Shown: in pieces, positions 9,207-17,197 of the stretch | How the letters are laid out: each line of letters starts with the position of its first letter | Position numbering within the stretch: position 1 is the first letter of the stretch | From: Alangreenwoodia sp964438605 | GTDB lineage: Bacteria; Bacillota; Clostridia; Peptostreptococcales; Anaerovoracaceae | Reading direction: 5' to 3' | NCBI GenBank assembly: GCA_964438605.1 | Contig: CAYTKT010000003.1 | Coordinates: forward strand, 26,405 to 90,404 | Length of the DNA stretch: 64,000 nucleotides | The notes under the pieces: generated by a model | What the model was told of the DNA's origin: nothing | Database searches by the model: none | The model's input: only the letters and a program-made list of their open reading frames with translations | Position numbers and translations under genes: made by a program

Positions 9207-11297
9207 ATGAATTTTAAAGAATTGGGTATTTCTGCAGCGCTGCTGCGTTCCCTTGAAGAAATGGGATTTGATGAGGCGACGCCGATTCAGGAGCAGACGA
9301 TTCCATATATATTCAAAGGAAGGGATTTGATCGGACAGGCACAGACGGGTACCGGAAAGACTTGCGCTTATGGGATTCCGGCGATTCAGATGACGGACAG
9401 GATGGCGACGCTGCCGCAGGTTCTCGTGCTGTGCCCGACGCGCGAACTGGCGATGCAGGTGGCTGAGGAGTTGCGCAGGCTGACGAAATTCGTTCACGAG
9501 ATCAGGATTCTGGCAATTTACGGGGGCCAGAATATCGAGCATCAGATTACAGCGCTGAAAAAACGGCCTCAGATTATTATTGGAACGCCGGGACGTGTTA
9601 TGGATCATATGCGCCGCAGAACGCTGCGGTTTGACCAGTTGAAGATGCTCGTTCTCGACGAGGCGGATGAGATGCTGAACATGGGGTTCCGTGAGGATAT
9701 TGACATGATTCTCACAGAAATTCCGCCGGAAAGACAAATGCTGTTGTTTTCGGCCACTATGGCGCCGGAAATCGTGAAATTGACGGAGACGTACCAGACG
9801 GATCCTGTTTACGTTCATATCGCGAAGAAGGCGCTGACGACGGAACTGACGGAGCAATATTATATCGAGGTCCGCGAGGATTCAAAGACAGAACTGCTCT
9901 GCAGGTTGATCGACCGGGATTCTGTAAATCTGGGACTCGTGTTCTGCAATACGAAGAAGCGTGTGGATCAGTTGACGGCGCGGCTTCAGGACAGAGGGTG
10001 TGCAGCTGATGCGCTTCACGGGGACATGAAGCAGCTTGAGCGGGAGCGCGTTATGAATAAGTTCCGGCACGGACTGACGCGGATTCTGGTGGCTACGGAT
10101 GTGGCGGCCAGAGGGATTGATGTGTCAGGTGTTCAAGCCGTTTTTAATTACGATATTCCGGAGGATCCGGAGCAGTATGTTCACCGCATCGGAAGGACGG
10201 GACGTGCGGGAAATCGCGGAAAGGCGTATTCTTTCGTTTTCGGTAGGGATATGTATAAACTGCGGGAGATTATGAGGTATACAGGGTCAGAAATTACGAA
10301 AACGCTGCCGCCGAAGATCAGCGAGGTGGAATCGGTACGTATCGGGGCGGCTGCCGGAAAAGTGGCGGAACTCGTCAGCGCGGAGGAGGGAAGCCGGTTT
10401 TTGCCGGTGATACATGAACTGATCGACCGGATTTGCAGGGAAAGCGGATCGGCGGCTGGCGGAGAAGCAAACAGGAAAGCAGAGTTTAAAACGGGATATG
10501 TCGGGAATGATGCGGACGAATCAGCGGGGCAGACGGAGAGCGGAGCGTCTGAATCTGAAAGTCAGAGCGCCATGCTGCAGCCGGCGGTCAAGGAGCGGGC
10601 CGATGCGGCGGCCAGGCTTGCGGCGGCTTTGTTTTCGCTGGCATTCAGTGAACTGAACGGCCGGACATATCAGCATATGGATTTTGACGAGGAAGAATTT
10701 TCTTATGAAGGTCTGAAGATGACGCGTCTTTTTATAAACGCGGGCCGTATGGACGGGCTGACACAGGCCGATATTGTGAAAGCGGTTACTTCTCGTACGT
10801 CGATTGCGGGCAGGCTGATGGGTTCTGTTGAGATTCATACGAATTTTTCATTTACAGACGTTCCGGAAGAATATGTGGACGAAATCGTTTCCGTGATGAA
10901 AAATGTGAGGATTCGCGGGCGTGCCGTCTCGTTTGAACGCGCTTCAAAAAAGCGCAGAGGCAGATCTTCCGGATCTTTCGGCAGGAAACAGAGCCGCGGC
11001 AGCAACGCTACGGATCGCAGGGAGAACCGGGAACACGGAAAACGAAACGTGCGTGGTGAGCGCAGGGAGAAAAGGAACGGGCGCCAGACGGTGCAAGGCT
11101 TTTTCGATATCAGGACATCGGGCGGGATTCGTGTCGATAAAAAGCTGACGGCTGACAATGACGGCAGTTTGAGCCGTGCGGCAGGAAAGAGCGCAGCCGC
11201 GAAGGCAGGCGCCGCAAAATCAGGAAAACGGAAAAAGAGCGGTGACGCAGGTTTACAGCAGAAGAAAGGCGGAAAGCGGCGACGTGAATCATTGTGA
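9207..11297 (+). CDS. DEAD-box ATP-dependent RNA helicase with C-terminal DbpA-type RNA-binding domain
   Basis: A 696-residue helicase with the full motif set: Q motif (F-x-E-ATPIQEQTIP), Walker A AQTGTGKT near residue 50, PTRELAMQ, DEADE near 150, SAT near 180, and HRIGRTGR near 325 closing the second RecA domain. After a charged linker with a GESAG-type repetitive stretch (about 410-480), residues ~480-575 look like the DbpA/CsdA RNA-binding domain. The last ~110 residues are very basic (KRRGRSSG..., KSGKRKKSG). Enzymes of this type (CsdA/DeaD/CshA class) remodel structured RNA in ribosome assembly and mRNA decay, particularly in the cold. GGAGG precedes the ATG. It appears monocistronic; tRNA-Leu follows with its own promoter. 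Confidence 0.92.
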   Translation: MNFKELGISAALLRSLEEMGFDEATPIQEQTIPYIFKGRDLIGQAQTGTGKTCAYGIPAIQMTDRMATLPQVLVLCPTRELAMQVAEELRRLTKFVHEIRILAIYGGQNIEHQITALKKRPQIIIGTPGRVMDHMRRRTLRFDQLKMLVLDEADEMLNMGFREDIDMILTEIPPERQMLLFSATMAPEIVKLTETYQTDPVYVHIAKKALTTELTEQYYIEVREDSKTELLCRLIDRDSVNLGLVFCNTKKRVDQLTARLQDRGCAADALHGDMKQLERERVMNKFRHGLTRILVATDVAARGIDVSGVQAVFNYDIPEDPEQYVHRIGRTGRAGNRGKAYSFVFGRDMYKLREIMRYTGSEITKTLPPKISEVESVRIGAAAGKVAELVSAEEGSRFLPVIHELIDRICRESGSAAGGEANRKAEFKTGYVGNDADESAGQTESGASESESQSAMLQPAVKERADAAARLAAALFSLAFSELNGRTYQHMDFDEEEFSYEGLKMTRLFINAGRMDGLTQADIVKAVTSRTSIAGRLMGSVEIHTNFSFTDVPEEYVDEIVSVMKNVRIRGRAVSFERASKKRRGRSSGSFGRKQSRGSNATDRRENREHGKRNVRGERREKRNGRQTVQGFFDIRTSGGIRVDKKLTADNDGSLSRAAGKSAAAKAGAAKSGKRKKSGDAGLQQKKGGKRRRESL

Positions 11298-11363
11298 AAT
11301 CATTGATAAGTTGACAGTTTTTATTTTTCGGTTAAGAATTTGACGATTATAGAAAAATAATGA

Positions 11364-11392
11364 TTGTAATTTCAAAACAGGCATGATATAAT
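11364..11392 (+). promoter_or_regulatory. Promoter for tRNA-Leu and possibly yajC
   Basis: TTGTAA (11364-11369), a 17-base spacer and a perfect TATAAT (11387-11392), 13 bases before the mature tRNA 5' end. Confidence 0.7.
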
Positions 11393-11405
11393 TACTCTTA
11401 TATTT

Positions 11406-11492
11406 GCCGGCGTGATGGAATTGGCAGACGTGCGGGACTCAAAATCCCGTGGTGGCAACACCGTATCGGTTCGACCCCGATCGCCGGCACCA
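11406..11492 (+). tRNA. tRNA-Leu (anticodon CAA), CCA encoded
   Basis: Cloverleaf by eye: acceptor GCCGGCG (11406-11412) with CGCCGGC (11482-11488), discriminator A, encoded CCA at 11490-11492. Anticodon stem CGGGA / TCCCG encloses loop CTCAAAA, so the anticodon is CAA, reading UUG. A long variable arm (GGTGGCAACACC) is typical of class II tRNA-Leu. The T arm is ATCGG-TTCGACC-CCGAT. Confidence 0.96.
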
Positions 11493-11524
11493 TTTTAATT
11501 TGTGTAATATTTTGGAGGATATTC

Positions 11525-11965
11525 ATGGAAGAGAATACAGGATATACGTTTCTCGTTTCGTTCGTACCGCTTATCATCATTATTTTCGCACTGTGGTTTA
11601 TTTTAATCAGACCGCAGAAAAAAAAGGATCAGAAAGTTCAGCAGATGAGAAACAGCTTGCAGCCGGGCGATGAGGTGATAACGATCGGCGGCATTGTAGG
11701 CAAAATTCTCAGCGTAAAAGATGATAGTCTTGTCATCTACTGCGGATCGGACAAGACGAAGCTGGAGTTTAAAAAGTGGGCGATTTCGGAGGTTACGAAG
11801 AAAAGTGACAAGCCTTCTTTGACAAAAGAAACGAAAGAAGTAAAGGATGACGAGCCGGAGGACGTTCCTCAAAAGAAAAAAATAAAGAAGCTCGTGAGAA
11901 AAGAAGATGCCGTCAAGGATGAAGAAGAATCCGCCGGGCAGCATACGGACAACGACGGCAAATAA
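11525..11965 (+). CDS. yajC: Preprotein translocase subunit YajC
   Basis: A 146-residue protein with one N-terminal membrane helix (LVSFVPLIIIIFALWFILI), then RPQKKKDQKVQQMRNSLQPGDEVITIGGIVGKI, the family signature. YajC joins SecD and SecF in an accessory complex that assists SecYEG-driven export. The C-terminal ~55 residues are a Lys/Glu/Asp-rich tail (KKKIKKLVRKEDAVKDEEE), longer than in the ~90-110-residue relatives. TTGGAGG lies before the ATG. Its usual partners secD and secF lie 2.6 kb downstream, with the SCIFF locus in between. Confidence 0.93.
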   Translation: MEENTGYTFLVSFVPLIIIIFALWFILIRPQKKKDQKVQQMRNSLQPGDEVITIGGIVGKILSVKDDSLVIYCGSDKTKLEFKKWAISEVTKKSDKPSLTKETKEVKDDEPEDVPQKKKIKKLVRKEDAVKDEEESAGQHTDNDGK

Positions 11966-11986
11966 AACAACATATATAAAAGACAG

Positions 11987-12016
11987 CCTGCGCCGATTTT
12001 TCTGCGTGGGTTTTTT
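11987..12016 (+). terminator. Probable terminator after yajC
   Basis: Stem CCTGCGC / GCGTGGG (two G-U pairs), 10-base loop, then TTTTTT at 12011-12016. The stem is modest, but position and T-run fit. The remaining ~280 bases up to the next promoter are GC-rich and hold no gene that I can support. Confidence 0.6.
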
Positions 12017-12298
12017 GCATACTTTTGTATATTGTCCCGGCCCCGGCCGCCGTCATATATTGTAACAGGTTTTTCCGGGCGGGTTTCCTTGCGCTGCTGC
12101 CGGTGCTCTGCGGCGCAGCGAGCGGTTTTCTCGGAGTAGGTTCGCAGACGGGGTCCGGCGGGAAGTGAGTGTAAAGGCGGCTTGACCGTGATTTTGTTCT
12201 GCATAGAGATTATCGCAGGAAAACGGCGCGTGGAGGCTGCCTGGCAGGCACCGATGAAATGGTAATATTGCAAAAGTGTGTAATTTTATGCGATAACC

Positions 12299-12328
12299 TT
12301 GACAGGAAATGCAGGACTATTGTAGAAT
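12299..12328 (+). promoter_or_regulatory. Promoter of the SCIFF precursor gene
   Basis: Consensus TTGACA (12299-12304), 18-base spacer, TAGAAT (12323-12328). It leaves an untranslated leader of about 75 bases before the scfA ATG at 12408, so scfA is transcribed separately from yajC. Confidence 0.7.
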
Positions 12329-12407
12329 ATTAACGTTAATCAGGTATACGAAATACGTGCTGTTACGGCGCGTTGATAACATATTTTACGGAAAAGGAGG
12401 ACATCTC

Positions 12408-12557
12408 ATGAAAAGAATCAGGACGATCGCGAGGCCGTCTTTAAAGGATGCGGCATGCAGCACGGGCTGCGGCGAATGTCAGACTTCCTGCCAGTCCGCT
12501 TGTAAGACTTCCTGTACAGTGGCAAACCAGAAGTGCGAGAATATCAAGAGAAGATAA
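12408..12557 (+). CDS. scfA: SCIFF ranthipeptide precursor (six-cysteines-in-forty-five family)
   Basis: A 49-residue peptide, MKRIRTIARPS... followed by the hallmark cysteine array (C-G-E-C-Q-T-S-C-Q-S-A-C-K-T-S-C-T-V) and ending QKCENIKRR. This is the SCIFF precursor found throughout Clostridia. The radical SAM maturase (here scfB, 13219) installs a thioether bridge between a Cys sulfur and a Thr carbon, making it a ranthipeptide. Canonical members have six Cys; this one has seven, at residues 17, 21, 24, 28, 32, 36 and 43, the extra one being C17. AAAGGAGG sits seven bases before the ATG. No double-Gly leader cleavage site is visible, and no dedicated exporter or protease gene is adjacent. 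Confidence 0.95.
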   Translation: MKRIRTIARPSLKDAACSTGCGECQTSCQSACKTSCTVANQKCENIKRR

Positions 12558-13218
12558 TACGATCTGAAGATCAGAGAGGTTGCCAGAGGCGTTACTGCCC
12601 GCTTTAGGTTTTGATGTGTATGTGTCTTCGCGGGCATATCCGCAGGCGGAGCAAGTGTTTCGAGGCAGCTTCTTTTTTTGGAAGTGTGCGGCTGGATGCC
12701 GGAAATGCGCGGTGCAGATCTGCAGAATGCGAATCTCAAAAGGGCGGAGCGTGGACGGGCACACAATGTAAGATACCGGAAAGAGTGAACTCACATGTGA
12801 AATGCGAGTCAGGAAATGTGTAAAATATGCGGTGCGTACCGGAAAAAAGAGCGTTGAAAGTGTGCGGGAATCCATACAGGAAAACATGCTCGGCAATAGG
12901 AGACGCAGGCGGTACAGATCTGAAAAACGGGCGGACCGACGGCTGGCGGAGCATGAGTGTATAAAATGCGCCGGAAAGTGTGCGGATATGAAAACTGACG
13001 AAGTATGTTCTCAAGAAGAAGACTGTACAAATTTGTATGGTGTGCAGATACGGTGTGCAGATTTTGATTTTTCAGGGAATGGGCAGAATTCCGCTTTGCT
13101 CACAGAAATGAGCGGGATATGAGGAATTATATCCGGTGGGTAAACTGCATGTTGCGGTTTAACTTTGCAGAATGTTTGTTTTGCTTATCCCTAAAATTTT
13201 TGAAAGAGGAGTGATAAT
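12558..13218 (+). other. 661-base gap between SCIFF precursor and its maturase
   Basis: This stretch is rich in GTGTG/GTGCG/ATGCG words and recurrent GTGCAGAT-like motifs (12710-12722, 12914-12922, 13041-13066). Several short frames are open on both strands; one at 12802-13122 would give a 106-residue basic peptide with a Cys cluster (CIKCAGKCADMKTDEVC), but it has no ribosome binding site. I see no gene I would defend. A copy of a dispersed element occupies 13152-13192. Confidence 0.5.
13152..13192 (+). repeat. Dispersed intergenic element, copy 1 (upstream of scfB)
   Basis: GTTGCGGTTTAAC, then a GTAAAATGTGT-like stretch (here GCAGAATGTTT), then TTTTGCTTAT. Related copies lie at 44277-44320 and 58031-58070. 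This one ends 27 bases before the scfB start codon, the same distance as the 44277 copy from its gene. Confidence 0.55.
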
Positions 13219-14610
13219 TTGATACATAAATATATCTTCAGGGACAAGCCGGTCGTGATCGACGTCAACAGCGGCGCCGTCCATCTGGTGGACCCGGTGA
13301 TATATGATGCGCTTGATTATTATAATGAAAAGGATTGTGACCGACAGGCGATGGATGCGGCGCTAAGTGCAAAATACGGCGCTGATGTTCTGGATGAAGC
13401 GCGGGAGGAAATCGACGAACTGATCGGTGCGGACATGCTGTTTAGCAGTGATGAGGTACCGCAGGACGTTTTTAAATCGAAACAGCCGGTAATCAAGGCG
13501 ATGTGTCTTCACGTCGCTCATGACTGCAATATGAATTGCGCGTACTGTTTCGGTGACAAGGGCGCTTTTGAGGGGGTCCGCTGCCTGCTGACGCCTGAAA
13601 CCGGAAAAAAAGCGCTCGATTTTCTGATGCAGAATTCGGCAAGCCGTGTCAACCTGGAGGTTGATTTTTTTGGCGGCGAACCGCTGATGAATTTCGATGT
13701 AGTTGAGGAACTTGTGGATTACGGTCGCGCAAATGAGGGAAAATACGGTAAGCATATCAGATTTACGATTACGACGAACGGATTGCTGCTCGATGATCGA
13801 AAGATTAACTATATCAACAAGGTCATGGATAACGTGATTTTGAGTATCGACGGCAGACCGGAGGTCAATGACCGGATGCGCAGAACAGTGAATGATAAAG
13901 GCACATACGACATCATTACAAGGAATTATAAAAATTTTATATCAAAAAGAGACGGCCTGTATTATGTGCGGGGAACGTTTACCCGGTATAACCTCGATTT
14001 CGCCGATGACGTGAAACATCTTCTGAATCTCGGATTCCGTAACGTTTCCGTGGAGCCGGTAGTTACGTCACCTGATTACGATTACGCGCTGCGGGACGAG
14101 GATACCGGCACGATTCTGGCGGAGTACGACAGGCTCAGCGATATGTATCTCGAACATGCGCTGCGGGGTGAGCCGTTTGATTTTTTCCATTTTAACGTCG
14201 ATCTGAATCAAGGGCCTTGCGTCGTAAAGCGCGTTTCCGGCTGCGGGGCCGGAACGGAGTACGTGGCAGTGTCTCCGGAGGGTGATATTTACCCGTGCCA
14301 TCAGTTCGTGGGAAATCCGCTGTTTAAGCTCGGAAATCTTTATGACGATACGTTTGAAAACAAACTTTTCAATCAATTTAATGAAGCGCATATTTACAAC
14401 AAGGCGGATTGCCGGGAGTGCTGGGCGAAATTTTACTGCAGCGGCGGATGTCATGCCAACGCGTATCACGCCAACGGCAGCATTATGAAACCGTACCGGC
14501 TCGGATGCGAAATGGAAAAGAAGCGGATCGAGTGCGCGATAGGCATCCAGGCGTATCTGTCGGATGAATATGATAAAGAAGAAGGAGTTTTAGAGGTAGA
14601 GGAAAGATGA
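13219..14610 (+). CDS. scfB: SCIFF radical SAM maturase
   Basis: A 463-residue radical SAM enzyme starting from TTG (MIHKYIFRDKPVVIDVNSGAVHLVD, the usual N terminus) with AGAGGAG before it. Residues ~1-90 form the precursor-recognition region. CNMNCAYC near residue 104 binds the SAM-cleaving [4Fe-4S] cluster; FFGGEPLMNF and TTNGLLL follow. The C-terminal SPASM/twitch region supplies further cluster ligands (CVVKRVSGCGAG, YPCHQFVG, CRECWAKFYCSGGC). Characterised relatives (CteB, Tte1186) form thioethers in SCIFF peptides. The stop overlaps the secD start (ATGA), so scfB, secD and secF are translationally coupled. Confidence 0.95.
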   Translation: MIHKYIFRDKPVVIDVNSGAVHLVDPVIYDALDYYNEKDCDRQAMDAALSAKYGADVLDEAREEIDELIGADMLFSSDEVPQDVFKSKQPVIKAMCLHVAHDCNMNCAYCFGDKGAFEGVRCLLTPETGKKALDFLMQNSASRVNLEVDFFGGEPLMNFDVVEELVDYGRANEGKYGKHIRFTITTNGLLLDDRKINYINKVMDNVILSIDGRPEVNDRMRRTVNDKGTYDIITRNYKNFISKRDGLYYVRGTFTRYNLDFADDVKHLLNLGFRNVSVEPVVTSPDYDYALRDEDTGTILAEYDRLSDMYLEHALRGEPFDFFHFNVDLNQGPCVVKRVSGCGAGTEYVAVSPEGDIYPCHQFVGNPLFKLGNLYDDTFENKLFNQFNEAHIYNKADCRECWAKFYCSGGCHANAYHANGSIMKPYRLGCEMEKKRIECAIGIQAYLSDEYDKEEGVLEVEER

Positions 14611-15926
14611 AGAAGTTGAATAAAGTTCTGGCTGTCGTTATCGTCCTCGTTATCGTGGCAGGCTGGATTGTTACGGTGACAGGTGTCGGCGACGTGTTCG
14701 GATCTATCAAAGATTATATAAAACTTGGTCTTGACCTGCAGGGCGGCGTTTATGTCGTTATGGAGGCGGATACAGACAAGACGGGTGAAGAACTCAGGTC
14801 ACTGATGACTCAGACGCAGGCGGTCATTGAACGCCGTGTCAATGAAATGGGTCTGACGAATCCAATTGTGACGATAGAAGGCGAAAACAGAATCCGTGTC
14901 GAGCTGCCTGGCGCTGATGATGCGGAATCGGCAGTCGAGCAGATCGGCAAGACGGCTCAGCTGAGTTTTCTGTTGGCCGACGGCACTGTGGCGGTTGACG
15001 GCTCTACCATCAGCGACGCGCAGGCGGAGCCGAATCAGCAGGGCGCAGGCTACGTAGTATCGCTGAAATTCAATTCCGAGGGCGCGACGGCGTTTGAAGA
15101 AGCTACGAGAAAAGCGTACAACGGCGAAGTTACGGCTTCGGAGGATATGACAAAGATAGGCGTACAGGCAAATGCGATCGCCATCGTTCTCGATAACGAA
15201 ATCATCTCGGCGCCGACGGTAAACAGCGTCATCAGCGGCGGAAATGCGCAGATTGAAGGCGATTACACGCAGGAAAGCGCTTCTCAGCTGGCTGCTTTAA
15301 TCAGAGGCGGCGCGCTGCCTGTCGGTCTTAACGAAGTTCAGACAAATATCGTGGGGCCGTCTTTGGGTATGGATTCTCTGACTCAGAGCATTATCGCGGC
15401 ACTGATCGGCGTCGCTCTCGTAATGCTGATCATGCTGATCCGTTACAGAATGCCGGGTCTTGCGGCTGACATCGCGCTGGCACTCTACTGCCTGATCTTC
15501 CTGTGGATTATTGTAGCTTTTGGCACGGTTCTGACACTGCCGGGCATCGCAGGTATGATTCTATCGGTAGGTATGGCCGTCGACGCGAACGTCATCATCT
15601 TCTCCAGAATCGCGGAGGAGGTCAGAAAAGGCAAGACGATTCGTGTCGCTACGGCTCAGGGCTATCGCAGGGCGCTGGCAACCGTCATGGACTCACAGAT
15701 TACGACGCTGATCGCCAGCGTAGCGCTGTATGAGTTCGGTTCAGGTGACGTCAAAGGCTTCGCACTGACTCTGATGATCGGTATTATAATCAGTATCTTT
15801 ACGGCAACCGTTGTCACGAATGTGTTCCTCCGGATACTCGCGGAAAGCAAGACGTTTGGCAAAAGGAAGTTCTTCGCGATTAAAGAAGATGCGCCTGCTG
15901 CCGAAGTGCAGACAAAGGAGGCTTGA
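14607..15926 (+). CDS. secD: Protein translocase subunit SecD
   Basis: A 439-residue membrane protein of the RND superfamily: an N-terminal helix, the D1 motif IKLGLDLQGGVYVVME, a large extracellular domain (~60-250), then five C-terminal helices beginning near QSIIAALIGVALVMLIMLIRYRMPG, with LPGIAGMILSVGMAVDANVIIFSRIAEE as the conserved D4/D5 motif. SecD with SecF uses the proton/ion gradient to pull exported proteins out of SecYEG. It overlaps scfB by four bases upstream and abuts secF downstream. Confidence 0.96.
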   Translation: MKKLNKVLAVVIVLVIVAGWIVTVTGVGDVFGSIKDYIKLGLDLQGGVYVVMEADTDKTGEELRSLMTQTQAVIERRVNEMGLTNPIVTIEGENRIRVELPGADDAESAVEQIGKTAQLSFLLADGTVAVDGSTISDAQAEPNQQGAGYVVSLKFNSEGATAFEEATRKAYNGEVTASEDMTKIGVQANAIAIVLDNEIISAPTVNSVISGGNAQIEGDYTQESASQLAALIRGGALPVGLNEVQTNIVGPSLGMDSLTQSIIAALIGVALVMLIMLIRYRMPGLAADIALALYCLIFLWIIVAFGTVLTLPGIAGMILSVGMAVDANVIIFSRIAEEVRKGKTIRVATAQGYRRALATVMDSQITTLIASVALYEFGSGDVKGFALTLMIGIIISIFTATVVTNVFLRILAESKTFGKRKFFAIKEDAPAAEVQTKEA

Positions 15927-15931
15927 ACAAA

Positions 15932-17197
15932 ATGTTTGAAAAACTGAAAAACTTTGATTTTATCGGTCATCGAAAAATATATTATATTGTCTGCATCGTG
16001 GTGATTGTGGCAAGTATAGGAATAGGAGCGATAAGAGGTTACAACTTCGGTCTTGATTTTACAGGCGGTACGCTGATGGAAGTCGAGATGGGAAAAGAAG
16101 TCAAGATTGGCGATGTGGAAGACGTGCTTAACAGCGTCAAGATTGACGGTACGGTGACTCATGCGGGCGAGAAGAACACGCAGGTCATTATCAAGACGAA
16201 CAGTTCTCTCGAAAGTGAAGACAGAGTTTCTCTGTTAGATGCGCTGAAAGAAAAATTCAAAATCAAAGACGATGCCGTTTTATCGGTTCAGAATATCGGG
16301 CCGTCTGTTGGCGATCTGCTGAAAAAAAGCGCGTTTAAGGCGATCGTGATTGCGGTTCTCCTGATGTTAATTTATATCGCTGTTCGTTTCCAGTGGAGAT
16401 ATGGAGTTGCGGCGATTCTCGCTCTGGCGAACACGCTTTTGATCGTTTTCGGTTTTTACGGATTGTTCCATATCACGATTAACAGTCCGTTTATCGCAGC
16501 GATGCTGACGATTCTCGGTTATGGTATCAATGATACGATCGTAATTTTTGACCGTATTCGCGAAAATACCGGAGATTCCGGCAGGAAGAGTGTCACGGCA
16601 CTCGTTCCGATGATTAACAAGAGCATCCAGCAGACGGTAGGACGTTCTGTTATGACGTCTTTAACGACGATTCTCGTTATGATTCCGCTGCTGATTCTCT
16701 GCGGATCGACGATCCGGAGTTTTATCCTGCCGCTGCTGATCGGCGTGATTGCGAGTACGCTGTCATCAATTTTTGTCGCTACATCTATCTGGTATGATAT
16801 AAATAAGGTGACGACGAAAGATTCGTATGCGGGAAAGGCGAAGAAAAAGCAGGCAAAGCAGAAAAAAGAAAAGCAAAAAGCAGAGAAACAAAAAACAGAG
16901 AAGCCGACAACAGAAAAGCAAAAAGCAGGGAAGCAAAAAGCAGAGAATCAGGAACCAGAAAAGCAGAAAGTAGAGAATCCTGAAAAAGAGAAGCAGAAAA
17001 CAGAAAAGCAAAAAGCAGGGAAGCAGGAAACAGAGAAGCAGGAATCAGAAAAGCAAAAAGCAGAACAGCAGGAAACAAAGAAGCAAAAAACAAAGAAACA
17101 GGAAGCAAAAAATCAGGAGACAGCGAATCAGGGATCAGAACAGCAGGAAGCAGAACAGCAGGAAACCGAAAAGCAAGCAACGGAAGCTGAAGTGTAA
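15932..17197 (+). CDS. secF: Protein translocase subunit SecF with a long charged repetitive tail
   Basis: Residues 1-300 are a standard SecF: first helix IVCIVVIVASIGIGA, YNFGLDFTGGTLMEVEM, then LTILGYGINDTIVIFDRIREN in the C-terminal helix bundle. The ATG at 15932 is preferred because AAAGGAGG lies 10 bases upstream; the TTG at 15923 would be too close. After residue ~300 comes a ~120-residue tail made almost only of K, Q, E, T and A in EKQKAEKQ-type units, which is absent from ordinary SecF (about 290-310 residues). The tail would face the cytoplasm and is probably helical or disordered. Confidence 0.95.
   Translation: MFEKLKNFDFIGHRKIYYIVCIVVIVASIGIGAIRGYNFGLDFTGGTLMEVEMGKEVKIGDVEDVLNSVKIDGTVTHAGEKNTQVIIKTNSSLESEDRVSLLDALKEKFKIKDDAVLSVQNIGPSVGDLLKKSAFKAIVIAVLLMLIYIAVRFQWRYGVAAILALANTLLIVFGFYGLFHITINSPFIAAMLTILGYGINDTIVIFDRIRENTGDSGRKSVTALVPMINKSIQQTVGRSVMTSLTTILVMIPLLILCGSTIRSFILPLLIGVIASTLSSIFVATSIWYDINKVTTKDSYAGKAKKKQAKQKKEKQKAEKQKTEKPTTEKQKAGKQKAENQEPEKQKVENPEKEKQKTEKQKAGKQETEKQESEKQKAEQQETKKQKTKKQEAKNQETANQGSEQQEAEQQETEKQATEAEV
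16843..17190 (+). repeat. Low-complexity repeat coding the SecF tail
   Basis: About 25-30 degenerate copies of a 12-15-base unit of the type GAAAAGCAAAAAGCA / GAGAAGCAGGAA. The purine-rich plus strand has almost no pyrimidines other than the C of CAG/CAA. Replication slippage could vary its length among strains. Confidence 0.85.

Noticed and set aside
12441..13122. Several short Cys-containing frames on both strands between scfA and scfB
   Set aside because: None has a ribosome binding site or the SCIFF spacing of Cys; kept only as an observation about the gap, not as genes.
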